Shown piece by piece: positions 44,522 to 53,300 of a DNA stretch of 64,000 nt (position 1 is the first letter of the stretch; every line of letters begins with the position of its first letter). Origin of the DNA: JANXUC01 sp964619065 (GTDB taxonomy: Bacteria > Acidobacteriota > Terriglobia > Terriglobales > Acidobacteriaceae). A program made the position numbers and the translations under genes. The stretch is taken from NCBI GenBank assembly GCA_964619065.1, contig CAZUCC010000004.1:1-64000 (forward strand). The letters run 5' to 3'. Under the pieces are notes generated by a model that did not search any database, was not told where the DNA came from, and saw nothing but the letters and a program-made list of their open reading frames with translations.

Positions 44522-44833
44522 TTAGTTTTCCTCAGACTGTTGCTTTTCTCGCTCTTTTTTCTTCAATGCCGCCAACTCGCGTGACTTCCGAAACAAAAAA
44601 TAGTACGGGTATTTTCCCGTCCAGCGAACATAAGCCACCAGGTTCACTACTAAGAGTATGATCGCCGATACAAACAGTACTCCTCCGATGAGGGTGAATA
44701 ATATAAAGGTCAGGGTCTCACTTTGCCATGCGCGCGGAATAACTAGTGCAAATGCCATCAGACTTGCCCATAGAACAACAAAGGCTATGAGCCATCGAAC
44801 ACTGGTGCGGTATAAGGTTTCATGCCGATTCAT
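44522..44833 (-). CDS. Small two-helix membrane protein (orphan immunity-like)
   Basis: A 103-residue protein starting MNRHETLYRTSVRWLIAFVV at ATG 44833. Two membrane helices (about 12-30 and 40-62) are followed by a basic tail with coiled-coil character (RKSRELAALKKKEREKQQSE). No domain is recognised. Short polytopic proteins in this type of array often act as immunity proteins, but function here is only inferred from context. Confidence 0.55.
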   Translation of the reverse strand: MNRHETLYRTSVRWLIAFVVLWASLMAFALVIPRAWQSETLTFILFTLIGGVLFVSAIILLVVNLVAYVRWTGKYPYYFLFRKSRELAALKKKEREKQQSEEN

Positions 44834-44957
44834 TTCTTCCCTCCACACTAGAAGCATCCAGATTTCCCAGTAGCCGTTGTAGTCGTGAGCTTGGAGGCGG
44901 AGGCAGAAGGAGATGCCAAACCCATGTGTGGGAAACGGGGACGCGCCCGGCTGTTCG

Positions 44958-45092
44958 GAAGCTTTGATTCTGCTCCTACCTGCTAAAACAAAACAACGCC
45001 TGGAGAAAACTGCAAAGCTCCCCTGTTCTTTGTGCTATTGCAGTTGGAGAATGCACCAAGATTCGTGCGTTTATCATTTTGGCGAGGCACAG
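44958..45092. repeat. Dispersed repeat family B, copy 2 (long form)
   Basis: About 135 bases. The long form starts with a CCTGCTAAAACAAAACAACG segment, passes an AAACTGCAAAGCTCCCCTGT segment, and ends with the TTATCATTTTGGCGAGGCAC segment. The same order is found at 61345-61593 in two tandem copies. Confidence 0.7.
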
Positions 45093-45112
45093 GGCCAACG
45101 CGAGGCACAACT

Positions 45113-45793
45113 TTAGGACATCCACGCTATTGCGCTTCGTTGACGAATCCAGACACCGTCTTTTCTTTGCAGGAGCACGTATCTTCCATCACCGCCCTCT
45201 TCTCCGGATCGATAAGCAACATACACGACAGCCTGCGTTTTTTGGGAGTTGAAGCCAACCCGCGAGAGAGTGAAAATCCCGATCGCGTCAGGATATTTCT
45301 GGCGCAGTGTCTCCCAAAAATGTCCTGGCGACTTATCCGATAATTCCGCCTCCTCCTTGTGCGTTATCAGAATTGTCGGGAGAGGAGTACGAAATCTGTT
45401 TGAAAGGAAATCTATTGCCAGGTTTCTTAGCTTGAAATTTGCTATGGTGTCGGCCAGTAGTTCGGACCGCAATGCTAGCCATTCCTCCTCACGCTTACTG
45501 CGGACAGGCTCCTTAGCGTGAGTGTCGAGCAGGCCTTGCAGATCGTAGGCGCCCCCGGCGTTAGTCTCGTTCTCGACAAGGATTGTTTCTGGAGGTTTGC
45601 TCTGCTCTACGACATCCTTGAGGGCTAGCGTCCAGATCTCATACTCCTCGTCCGTTGGGGCAGGACTGCTTGTGGAGTCCTGCGCATCGGGACTAGGTAT
45701 GCTACGAGGCAGCGCCGACACAGGTATTTGTCCCGCTTCTGACATAAACATCAGCAAAAGCAACGAAACGAAGGCGAAATGTATGACTCTCAC
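45113..45793 (-). CDS. Exported hypothetical protein
   Basis: A 226-residue protein read from GTG 45793. A signal peptide (HFAFVSLLLLMFMSEAG) precedes a Ser/Pro-rich stretch and a helical domain (EEEWLALRSELLADTIANFK). A C-terminal beta-rich part follows (AIGIFTLSRVGFNSQKTQAV, RYVLLQRKDGVWI). The C-terminal pattern is that of acidobacterial lipoprotein-like hypotheticals; no enzyme motif is visible. A 62-codon ORF ending at 45790 overlaps this start but is not convincing. Confidence 0.6.
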   Translation of the reverse strand: MRVIHFAFVSLLLLMFMSEAGQIPVSALPRSIPSPDAQDSTSSPAPTDEEYEIWTLALKDVVEQSKPPETILVENETNAGGAYDLQGLLDTHAKEPVRSKREEEWLALRSELLADTIANFKLRNLAIDFLSNRFRTPLPTILITHKEEAELSDKSPGHFWETLRQKYPDAIGIFTLSRVGFNSQKTQAVVYVAYRSGEEGGDGRYVLLQRKDGVWIRQRSAIAWMS

Positions 45794-45980
45794 ATTGTTC
45801 GCCTTTCAATTGATTTTGGAGTCGCAAGCACCGTGGACGGTCCCATGGAATTTATTGTATCGTTTTCCAGCATAACCTCGGGCCGCCTGCAGCTTAGATA
45901 TTCGTAGTCGCCAGCTCCCCCATTTGAAGAAAGATGAAACCCCTCCCCGATGAATAGTCCAGTCAACTCGCCCGGCATCC

Positions 45981-46775
45981 TCAGGGATGCGGATTGCCAG
46001 TCTTAGGGTCTACAGTGTCATGTTGTCTGATCGTCTGTAGAAACCCGTGTTCATCGGAAAGCGAATCGGGCTTTTGTGGTGTCCTTGAAAGGAGTGCGTT
46101 ACTTGGGCTTCCATCCTCAGTGAGCTCATAAACCTTGCCGTCCCGAAGTTCGTAGGCCGTCAGAATCGCGAAGTCCTTGCCTTCATGAACTTGGCGAAGG
46201 AAGAACACATACCTTCCTCCGACATACGCCTGACCGAGGAAGCCGATCCTAGAACCGTCATGAATGACACGACCGGAAGACATCCTCAGTGTACCTCCGA
46301 ACTGGTCCGTTATCAGGGTTTGATCCGATGAACGACTGAACCCATCAGGACTCTTGAACACTTCGTCCACCTGAAGCGCGGTTTCCGTGTAGATGTGCGT
46401 TCGGTCAGCAGACAGATATGGCTGTACTCTTGTGACCTTCCCCACTAATACGATCGCGCTCTCTCTGACGGGAATCAGGGGAATCCCACCCCTCGCAATA
46501 TGCTCAAAGAAACAGTCTCCCGACATCATTAAATCACAGCCGCCACCGTTATATCGGGCGCTCTTGGCCGCCCGCGCCATCCGTTCCTCTGGCTGAGGCG
46601 ACTCCGGCTCTTCTCCAATGGCAACCTGCGTCGTGGAAGTCTGCCCGATTGAAGAGCTGTCACCTGGCTTCACCTGTGCGACCAGCTCCAGCGAAAGAAT
46701 AGCCACGATCAGAACGAGTAAACGCCCCTTGTTCACAGTCTCTGTAACCGCCAAGAAGAACGATTTCATCTCCAT
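45981..46775 (-). CDS. Exported hypothetical protein with OB-like/TIMP-type pattern
   Basis: A 264-residue protein. ATG 46775 is chosen because GGAGGAGTCT lies just upstream; an extension to 46847 is encoded by dispersed repeat C. A signal segment (GRLLVLIVAILSLELVAQV) is followed by a Pro/Glu linker and a mature domain with AIVLVGKVTRVQPYLSADRT, TETALQVDEVFK and YVFFLRQVHEGKDFAILTAY. This resembles netrin/TIMP-like domains found in secreted hypotheticals, but the match is weak. No role known. Confidence 0.58.
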   Translation of the reverse strand: MEMKSFFLAVTETVNKGRLLVLIVAILSLELVAQVKPGDSSSIGQTSTTQVAIGEEPESPQPEERMARAAKSARYNGGGCDLMMSGDCFFEHIARGGIPLIPVRESAIVLVGKVTRVQPYLSADRTHIYTETALQVDEVFKSPDGFSRSSDQTLITDQFGGTLRMSSGRVIHDGSRIGFLGQAYVGGRYVFFLRQVHEGKDFAILTAYELRDGKVYELTEDGSPSNALLSRTPQKPDSLSDEHGFLQTIRQHDTVDPKTGNPHP

Positions 46776-46786
46776 AGACTCCTCCA

Positions 46787-46850
46787 GGAAATTCAGGGAC
46801 AGACGGAACTGACCCCATTTTTCGTTCCATTCTGGAACTCGACTCACGCC
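46787..46850. repeat. Dispersed repeat family C, copy 1
   Basis: About 64 bases containing AATTCAGGGACAGACGGAAC followed by a TTTTTCGTTCCATTCTGGAA segment. Nearly identical to 49868-49932. Confidence 0.7.
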
Positions 46851-46970
46851 AAAGCCTCCTCATCACTATGCTAGAATTATGCAGTACCCTAAGAACAGGG
46901 ACGTTCCAGCTGGGACGAGTATATTTCTGCTGCAAAGCAGGTTCCAAATCGGGACGAAAATGGGGCCACT

Positions 46971-46990
46971 CCCGTCTGTCCCCGAATTTC
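46971..46990. repeat. Dispersed repeat family C, inverted partial copy
   Basis: CCCGTCTGTCCCCGAATTTC is the reverse complement of the family C core. With copy 1 it forms an imperfect inverted repeat around 46810-46970. Confidence 0.6.
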
Positions 46991-46997
46991 CCATACC

Positions 46998-47456
46998 CTA
47001 ATGGTTGGGCTTGAGCTGTTCTAGCAAACGCGCACCCTCCTCGTATTTGCCTGCTGGTATGAGAACTCTTCCATTTTGAAGAAAGACCAGCGGGACGAGT
47101 GCGCTTCCGATCCACACCTTGTTGTCACTGGTTTTCTCCGTATCTATCTTCAACTGATCGGCAGGTACAGGGCCGTTGTCGCCGTAAGGAAGAAACTCGC
47201 CTTCGTATTCAGTGTTGCCGTCCACATCACTGAGCTTACAACGATTGTGCCCAGCGTCATCCGAGCAGGAGAGCCACCAGCCTCGCCTAGGTCCTGGAAA
47301 GCCCACATGAGGAGCCCACAGGAACACTGCATTTGTAGCAACGCCTTTTGGTTGGCTCGGTATTCGACCGGCCCACCAGTAGGCAAGCACCAGCACCACT
47401 ATCAGGGAAGCAACAATCCCCGCGACCGCGTAGGTCACTTTCTCGAACAGCGTCAT
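46998..47456 (-). CDS. Single-pass membrane hypothetical protein (orphan immunity-like)
   Basis: A 152-residue protein starting MTLFEKVTYAVAGIVASLIV at ATG 47456 (a GTG at 47498 is possible). One membrane helix (about 7-29) is followed by an extracytoplasmic domain (RRGWWLSCSDDAGHNRCKLS, YEGEFLPYGDNGPVPADQLK, KVWIGSALVPLVFLQNGRVL). Two cysteines may form a disulfide. The family is not recognised beyond acidobacterial hypotheticals; the position among RHS remnants suggests an immunity-like gene. Confidence 0.6.
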   Translation of the reverse strand: MTLFEKVTYAVAGIVASLIVVLVLAYWWAGRIPSQPKGVATNAVFLWAPHVGFPGPRRGWWLSCSDDAGHNRCKLSDVDGNTEYEGEFLPYGDNGPVPADQLKIDTEKTSDNKVWIGSALVPLVFLQNGRVLIPAGKYEEGARLLEQLKPNH

Positions 47457-47554
47457 TCCACAAAAGACCTTCTCGTTATCCCGCCCGGTTATTGGCACAG
47501 CTGCTTGCCCTTGTCATCAGTCCAGCAGATTTTGTGAGTAACTTTCTCCTTTGA

Positions 47555-47584
47555 GAAATTCAGGGACAGACGGGACTGACCCCG
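47555..47584. repeat. Dispersed repeat family C, copy 2 (short)
   Basis: About 30 bases beginning GAAATTCAGGGACAGACGGG and ending at the CTGACCCC part of the family. It lies upstream of the 46998-47456 gene. Confidence 0.6.
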
Positions 47585-47658
47585 AATTGTCTAGCCACCC
47601 ATCAGCCGCTCCCAACCGAGTACAACCTCTTGATCATCTACAGCCGTCCGCCGTTCCC

Positions 47659-48156
47659 TTATTTCTGCTGTGGGATTAAGACCCAGCCGCCGGACCAGCG
47701 GGGGATGCGCAATTCCTTGGGGGACTCGTACGCCCAAAACAGATGCACGTCTGACTCCTTTACAACGCGACTGATATCTTCGACAACACTCTCCAAGTTG
47801 ATCTCCTCGGTCAACGATGCTCCCGACGCTAACGAGACCTTGTCCCCCGTAGGGTCATCGATCGGAATTGCCATTTTGATCGGTCTTCCGTTTGGCCTGA
47901 CGGCCACGAAAATCATGCTGCGTCTCGATCCCCATGGCAATTCGGACCGTCGGAATGTAGTGGTATGCTCCGCGCCGGATCTCAGTGTCACGCGCAACCT
48001 GAAACGCTTCTCAGGACTCAAGGCAACCTCGATTCCCGCAGGTTTGGTCTCAGCAGAGGTCCGGCTTCCCGCCGCAGCCACTCCGAGCGCGACCAGAAAA
48101 TAGGTGCCCACAAGCATACTGCACATAGAGCGATTGCGAATGTTAAAACGAGTCAC
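47659..48156 (-). CDS. Exported hypothetical protein
   Basis: A 165-residue protein read from GTG 48156, preferred because GAGGAGGC lies just upstream. A signal segment (CSMLVGTYFLVALGVAAAGS) is followed by a beta-rich domain (GIEVALSPEKRFRLRVTLRS, RSMIFVAVRPNGRPIKMAIP) and a WSGGWVLIP tail. No domain is recognised. Confidence 0.55.
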   Translation of the reverse strand: MTRFNIRNRSMCSMLVGTYFLVALGVAAAGSRTSAETKPAGIEVALSPEKRFRLRVTLRSGAEHTTTFRRSELPWGSRRSMIFVAVRPNGRPIKMAIPIDDPTGDKVSLASGASLTEEINLESVVEDISRVVKESDVHLFWAYESPKELRIPRWSGGWVLIPQQK

Positions 48157-48500
48157 GATGGCCTCCTCATCATTAGTCCAAATTAGTCCAACCCATCCAG
48201 TTAAGGCATCTCTGGGCAATTAAGCGACTGAGACAAATTCGCACATTGGGCGGGAGGCCTACCCTCCGGTTTTCCTTCCGTTACTTGACTCAGGGTGCCC
48301 ATCCTTGCGTTTTTTGCAAGGGTGGGCGGCAGGGAGGCTCAAGGCTCTCACCGGGTTTCCTGTTTTGTCCTAACTTCATCGTGCCAGTTTATGAAGATCC
48401 CGACTCCCGCCCTTCGCAAAGTGCGCGAAGGATGGGGCACCCTTGTGTTGGTAGTGTCAACGAAGATCAAGAACAAAGCCTGGGCCACCCGCCCAGAGGC
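48157..48500. other. Intergenic stretch with repeat-derived sequence
   Basis: About 344 bases. It contains GACTCCCGCCCTTCGCAAAG (partial repeat A, about 48400-48450) and a TGGGCCACCCGCC element near 48481. Short plus-strand ORFs here are made of these repeats and are not genes. Confidence 0.5.
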
Positions 48501-48725
48501 TTAGATCTTTCCGATTCCCTTAACAATATCTCGCTTGTAGCGATACAGCTCGCGTGCTGTGCGGCAATAACTACACTCTATTATGTGGGACATATAGCGT
48601 GACTCATGGTCTCTTTTTTCCCCGAGCAAAACAAAACTGAAGAGCCCATCCGCCACTTTGGGATTGCTGCAAGTCATGGCTTCAAGCTGCACAGACAAAT
48701 CTCTTGCTTCTTGGTCACTTAGCAT
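48501..48725 (-). CDS. Small protein with zinc-finger-like HxxxCxxC motif
   Basis: A 74-residue soluble protein. The C-terminal half carries SHIIECSYCRTARELYRYKR, an H-x3-C-x2-C pattern like the zf-HC2 module of anti-sigma factors, but no membrane helix follows. The N-terminal half is helical (LSDQEARDLSVQLEAM). It could be a remnant or a stand-alone regulator. No sigma factor gene is adjacent. Confidence 0.55.
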   Translation of the reverse strand: MLSDQEARDLSVQLEAMTCSNPKVADGLFSFVLLGEKRDHESRYMSHIIECSYCRTARELYRYKRDIVKGIGKI

Positions 48726-49097
48726 TTCATTGCACCTTCATCGTCTTCTGCAAGGCCTCTACCGTCTCTTTACCAACTTTAACATTGACCTTCGTGAATC
48801 CTTGGCTTAGGAATTGCGCAAGTTAGAATTGACGATTGCAAGAGCCTGTATCGTAACCGTAGAGGAACCGACTCCTTTGGCGGCCTTCTTTGCGCCTTGC
48901 TCAATTGCCCCAATCGTCCCCGCGAATGCCCGCGTTGTACGCTCCGAGAACAGAAACCGCCGTATTTTCACCAGCACTTGCGATCCGAGCCCGTCTGTCC
49001 CCGAATTGTCTCAAACACACACGCTCTTGTGGGCTGGTAAGTGCCAGCAGCAGGTACTCTGCTAGACATTCAGAATCCGAGGGGGCCTCTACTATGC
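48726..49097. other. Intergenic stretch with possible decayed coding sequence
   Basis: About 370 bases. On the minus strand 48810-48990 reads as plausible protein in two frames (for example TIGAIEQGAKKAAKGVGSST) without a start codon, as expected for an eroded RHS C-terminal segment. A short inverted copy of repeat C lies at 48990-49009. Confidence 0.3.
48990..49009. repeat. Dispersed repeat family C, inverted partial copy
   Basis: CCCGTCTGTCCCCGAATTGT, reverse complement of the family C core, in the gap upstream of the HxxxCxxC protein gene. Confidence 0.55.
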
Positions 49098-49769
49098 TCA
49101 GCTCAGGAACGCAGGGACGATCTCTCGTCGCCCACGAGCTTTCGCCATTTCGGGGTACCAGCTGACTAACTGGTCTTTTTGGGCCACCGTGAGCCTGGCT
49201 TTAACCGAGTTCCAGAGTTCTTCGAGCCGCTGATATTCCAACACCGCTGCAAGGTTATCTGCCAAGACAGTTGGTTGTTCTGGTGTGATTCCTCTGATAT
49301 AGGCGTCCCAGGTGCTCGGAGGAGCCGACGATATCTCCAAGAACTCGTATGTCTCGATGTTGTAGTTCCTGCGGGACGCGGCTAGCTCGGCCACGATTTT
49401 CGCGTCGAGTTTTGGATCGCCATTGCGACTGTTGCCAGAGAGTATGTCGGTAGTGAAGTCATTGCAGATCCACGCGGCCTTCAGTTCCTCGTCCGTCAGT
49501 GCCGCCCATCTGTTGACGACCCCATGAACACTTTCCGGTGCCCCGCAGTTCCGTATTAACGATTCCAGCGTGGCGCGGGTTTCGGCCTTTCGCTGAGCGG
49601 AAAAGGAAACCAGATAGTAGTTCTCCTCTCCCGAGAGGATTTGGTGCACTATATCCCGGCACCCCAATCGCAGCGGAGTCCTGACGTCTTCCCCAACGTC
49701 AACACCGATGCTGGACCAGTGTAGGCCAAACCAATCCGTGCTCAGGAGCATGATCAGAGAGTCGACCAT
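49098..49769 (-). CDS. Cytoplasmic hypothetical protein
   Basis: A 223-residue soluble protein. ATG 49769 is chosen for the GGAGGAGGT just upstream. It is largely helical (AQRKAETRATLESLIRNCGA; ALTDEELKAAWICNDFTTDI; ADNLAAVLEYQRLEELWNSV). No domain is recognised. No signal peptide, which fits a cytoplasmic immunity-type protein of the RHS array, though that is inference. Confidence 0.6.
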   Translation of the reverse strand: MVDSLIMLLSTDWFGLHWSSIGVDVGEDVRTPLRLGCRDIVHQILSGEENYYLVSFSAQRKAETRATLESLIRNCGAPESVHGVVNRWAALTDEELKAAWICNDFTTDILSGNSRNGDPKLDAKIVAELAASRRNYNIETYEFLEISSAPPSTWDAYIRGITPEQPTVLADNLAAVLEYQRLEELWNSVKARLTVAQKDQLVSWYPEMAKARGRREIVPAFLS

Positions 49770-49867
49770 TACCTCCTCCACTCAGGTTTGGATGGCACCG
49801 GTAAGTCAGCTAAGAACTGGGCTTGAGGCGGGATTGGACATCCTTTGGCCTTGGGAAATTCCGGGAC

Positions 49868-49932
49868 AGGAAATTCAGGGATAGACGGGACTGACCCCAT
49901 TTTTCGTTCCATTCTGGAACTCGACTCACGCC
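49868..49932. repeat. Dispersed repeat family C, copy 3
   Basis: About 65 bases, nearly identical to 46787-46850 over the whole length including the TTTTTCGTTCCATTCTGGAA part. It lies directly downstream of the candidate immunity gene at 49950-50363. Confidence 0.7.
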
Positions 49933-49949
49933 TATTGAGGAGACCCGTC

Positions 49950-50363
49950 CTACATACTTTTAGACTGTTTCTTCCGCTCATAGAGCCAGAGTGCACCAAA
50001 CAAAATTCCACTCGCTACCGCTATTGAAATGCTAAAGCTACGATATTCTTGGTCACCTCCAGATATTCTCAGCAAATGCCATTTCGCCCCATAGTGCAGA
50101 ATCATGATGCCACTCGCCCACCCATAAAGGCATGTAAAAGCGAGCCCAAGAGTGATGCCATTTCCAGTTTTGTACTTTCTCGCCCAAAACGTACCAATGT
50201 AAAATGCTGTCTGAAGCCCAGCAAAAGCCAATATAGGCAGAGCGACTTCGGCCCACTGCAACTGACGGCCGTAATGCAATACGGATGCTGCACCGAGCCC
50301 AAGCAAGACAATGACACTTAGCCCAACGGCAAGCTCACGTACAGATCGGTGTTTATCGTTCAT
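49950..50363 (-). CDS. Four-helix membrane protein overlapping the RHS gene (candidate immunity)
   Basis: A 137-residue protein starting MNDKHRSVRELAVGLSVIVL at ATG 50363, with AGGAAG upstream. Four hydrophobic segments are visible (about 12-30, 38-57, 68-88 and 108-126), with a basic C-terminus (YERKKQSKSM). Its ATG overlaps the stop of the large RHS gene as ATGA, so it is translated directly after the RHS protein. RHS toxin genes are normally followed by their cognate immunity gene, and a polytopic membrane immunity would fit a membrane-acting toxin. No family match is recognised. Confidence 0.65.
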   Translation of the reverse strand: MNDKHRSVRELAVGLSVIVLLGLGAASVLHYGRQLQWAEVALPILAFAGLQTAFYIGTFWARKYKTGNGITLGLAFTCLYGWASGIMILHYGAKWHLLRISGGDQEYRSFSISIAVASGILFGALWLYERKKQSKSM

Positions 50364-53300
50364 TCGCACTTCCTGTAAAATATTTCTTTGAGTTCGTCGT
50401 AGCCTGACCTCTGTATGTAGTAGCCTCCAACCACAAAGGCTGGTGCAGCTTCAACTGCAGGTATACAGAGACTACCCGCTGATTGAACACAAGCATAGAA
50501 TATTCCTCCCAAGCCCCCGACTTCCAATCCGGTACCAAGCAGCACGTCTACGCCAGCTTCGACAATTTGCCACCCAAACGCAAGAGTCTCAAGGTCTCGC
50601 TCTTGCCTTTCCATCTTAGTGCGAGGCTCCTTGCAATCGCATTTGCCCTTTGGCTTGGCTGGCGGAGGGGAAATATCCGGAACATCTGGGCCGAGGATGT
50701 TCTGCATCGTTTGGTCGTGTTCGCGCTGCATATTAGCGCGCTCGTCTGGCGTATGGATACAGTCGATCGGATACTGCGGGCAATCCAAACCCGACGGGTC
50801 ACTGAAATTTATGGGCCTGTTCAATACAAAGGCGTACTTGTCGATACCGCCCAAGAAGCCGACTGGATCTTCGGAAATGAACCGTCCTGTCTTTGGATCA
50901 TAATATCGGGCGCGATCAAAATAGATCCCGGTTTCCGAATCAAATTCGCGTCCGCTGTGTCTAAACGGATTTGCCAGCGTTCCTGTAGAAGTTACCAACT
51001 TCCCATAGCCATCGTAAATGTAAGTATTGGCGAGCATTCCCGTGCTATTGCTTAGAGATGTGGTCGATCCGAGGCCGTCCGTCTCGTAGTAACTCGTCGT
51101 ACTCGCACGAAGTTCCGCCAACTCTTCATCCAGTCCTCGCGTTTCGGTATGCCGCGCAAGCACATTGCCTGAGCCGTCCACCTCTTCCAGCAAATTCTTC
51201 TTGTCATACAAATAATTTGTCGTTCCGCTCGGCGAACTCTTCTGAATGCGTCGCCCGAACGGGTCGTACTTGAACGTTACCGTCCCTGTTCCCGGCACCA
51301 CCACCTGCACGAGCCGATTCTCATAGTCCCACGTGTACTGTTTGCCAGAGGGGTCCGTCAGCGTGTTCCCGTTGTTGTCGTACGTGTAGCTCCCCGTCGA
51401 ATTCGAGGTCAGCTCGTTCGACGAATTGTAGTTGTAGGGACTCACACCGAGTGACGACAGTCTATTCCCCACCGCGTCGTAGCTGTAGCTCTCTGTGGTC
51501 GTGGCCCCCTGGACCACCTGCGTCAGCTGATAGAGCGGGTCGTACGTATACGCTTCCGTAACGTTGTTCAGCGCGTTCAGCTTCGTAAGCCGGTTGCCCG
51601 CGTTGTCGTACGTGTAGGTCGCCCCGTCCAGCGTGGTCCCGCCCGAGTTCTTGTGCAGCACGCTCAGCAGGTGCGACAGGTTGTCGTACGCGTAGCTCGT
51701 CGTGATTCCGTTCGGACGCGTCAGGCTCGTCCTCCGGCTCAAGGCATCGTAGCCGAACCCAAAGCTCCCTGTCAGCGAACTCGCCAGATTGCTCAACCGG
51801 TTCAGCGTGTCGTACGTGTAAGTATTCGTCGAGCCGTCCGGAGCCTGCATCGTCGTCCGGTTCGACGCCGCATCGTACACGTTCACCGCCGTGTACGTGT
51901 GCCCCGGCAGGAAGGCATACTGCGTCGCCGTCCCAATCTGACGCCCCATATTGTCGTAGGCGATGGTGTAGCCGCCGGTCGGATCGTTCACCTGATACAC
52001 CCGGCTCGCCAGGTCGTAGTAGTAATTCGCGCTCGTCGTGTCCGGATACGTCTTCGTCGTCAGCCGGTTCAGCGCATCGTACACGTACTGGATGGTCTGA
52101 TTCTTGCGGTCCGTCTTCGACGTCAGATTGCCGACGGCGTCGTACAGGTAGCTCTCGCTCAGCGTCGACGGGAACGAGGTACTCAACACCCGCCCGTAGG
52201 CATCGTAGCCCATCGTGGTGACGTGGTTGTTCGCGTCGGTGATGGTGAGCAGATTGTTTTCATTGTCGTAGCCATACTGCGTTACGTTGAGCGCCGGGTC
52301 CGTCACCGAAGTCAGCCGGTCGGCATCGTCGTAAGCGTAGATCGTCGTCTTGTTGTTCTGATCGGTGGCGGAAGTGCGGCGTCCACGCGAATCGTAGACG
52401 AAGCTGGCCGTCGTGTTGTCCGGATACGTGATTCCGGTCAGCCGGTTCATCAGATCGTAGGCGAATTGCGTGACCTTCAGGTTGGCGTCAGTCACGGAAG
52501 TGCGGTTCCCGCGCGCGTCGTAGCCGTAGGTGGTGACGTTGTTTTGCGCGTCGGTGATGGTCTGGATCAGCCCCGTGGGGAAATACGCCAACGTGGTGAC
52601 GTGGTTGAGCGGGTCGGTGATGGTCGTCAGCTCGCCCTTCGTGTCGTAAGCAAACTGGGTAACGCTGGCGGGTGTGGTGCCTCCATCCGGCGAAGGTGAC
52701 GTGACGGTCAGCAGGTTCCCATTGGGATCATACGTGTTGGTCGTTGTGTTGCCCAGTGGGTCGGTCATGGTCAGGACTTCGTTGAAGCTGTTGTAGGTAT
52801 AGGAAGTTGTGACCGGTGTACTGGAATCGAGATGGGTCATAACGGAAAGAACGTTCCCGCTGCCATCGTACGTGTAATTGGTTGTGTGGCCGAGCTGATC
52901 GACGGTATCGATCATGTTGCCGGAGCTGTCGTAGTCGTTGTGGATGGTGCCGCGTGCGGAACAGGAGGAACATCCCGCGCCGACGACATCCGTCACGTAC
53001 CAGGTCCCGCCCGTCGCCAGCGAGACATAGGCGGTCTGCAATCCAGCCGAGTTCGTGAGCGTGGTGGTTCGGGTTATCCCGAAATTTATACCCGTGGTGG
53101 AAGTCAGACCGGCAACCGTGACGCTGATCGGACCCGAAGTGGTTCCAACGGGGACGAGGGCGACGATCTGCGTATCGCTCCAACTGGTCACCGCCGCCGA
53201 TACGCCGTAGAACTGCACGGAACTCGTGCTTTGCGTAGCACCGAAACCGGAGCCGTGGATCGTTACGGGAGTGCTGACGGGACCGATGGGCGGGTTGAAA

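Noticed and set aside
45790..45978. Minus-strand 62-codon ORF overlapping the start of the 45113-45793 gene
   Set aside because: No domain and no ribosome-binding site; the start-stop overlap alone was not enough to call a gene.
48246..48602. Plus-strand ORFs of 69-118 codons
   Set aside because: They consist of repeat A-type sequence and GGGCCACCCGCC elements without coding character.
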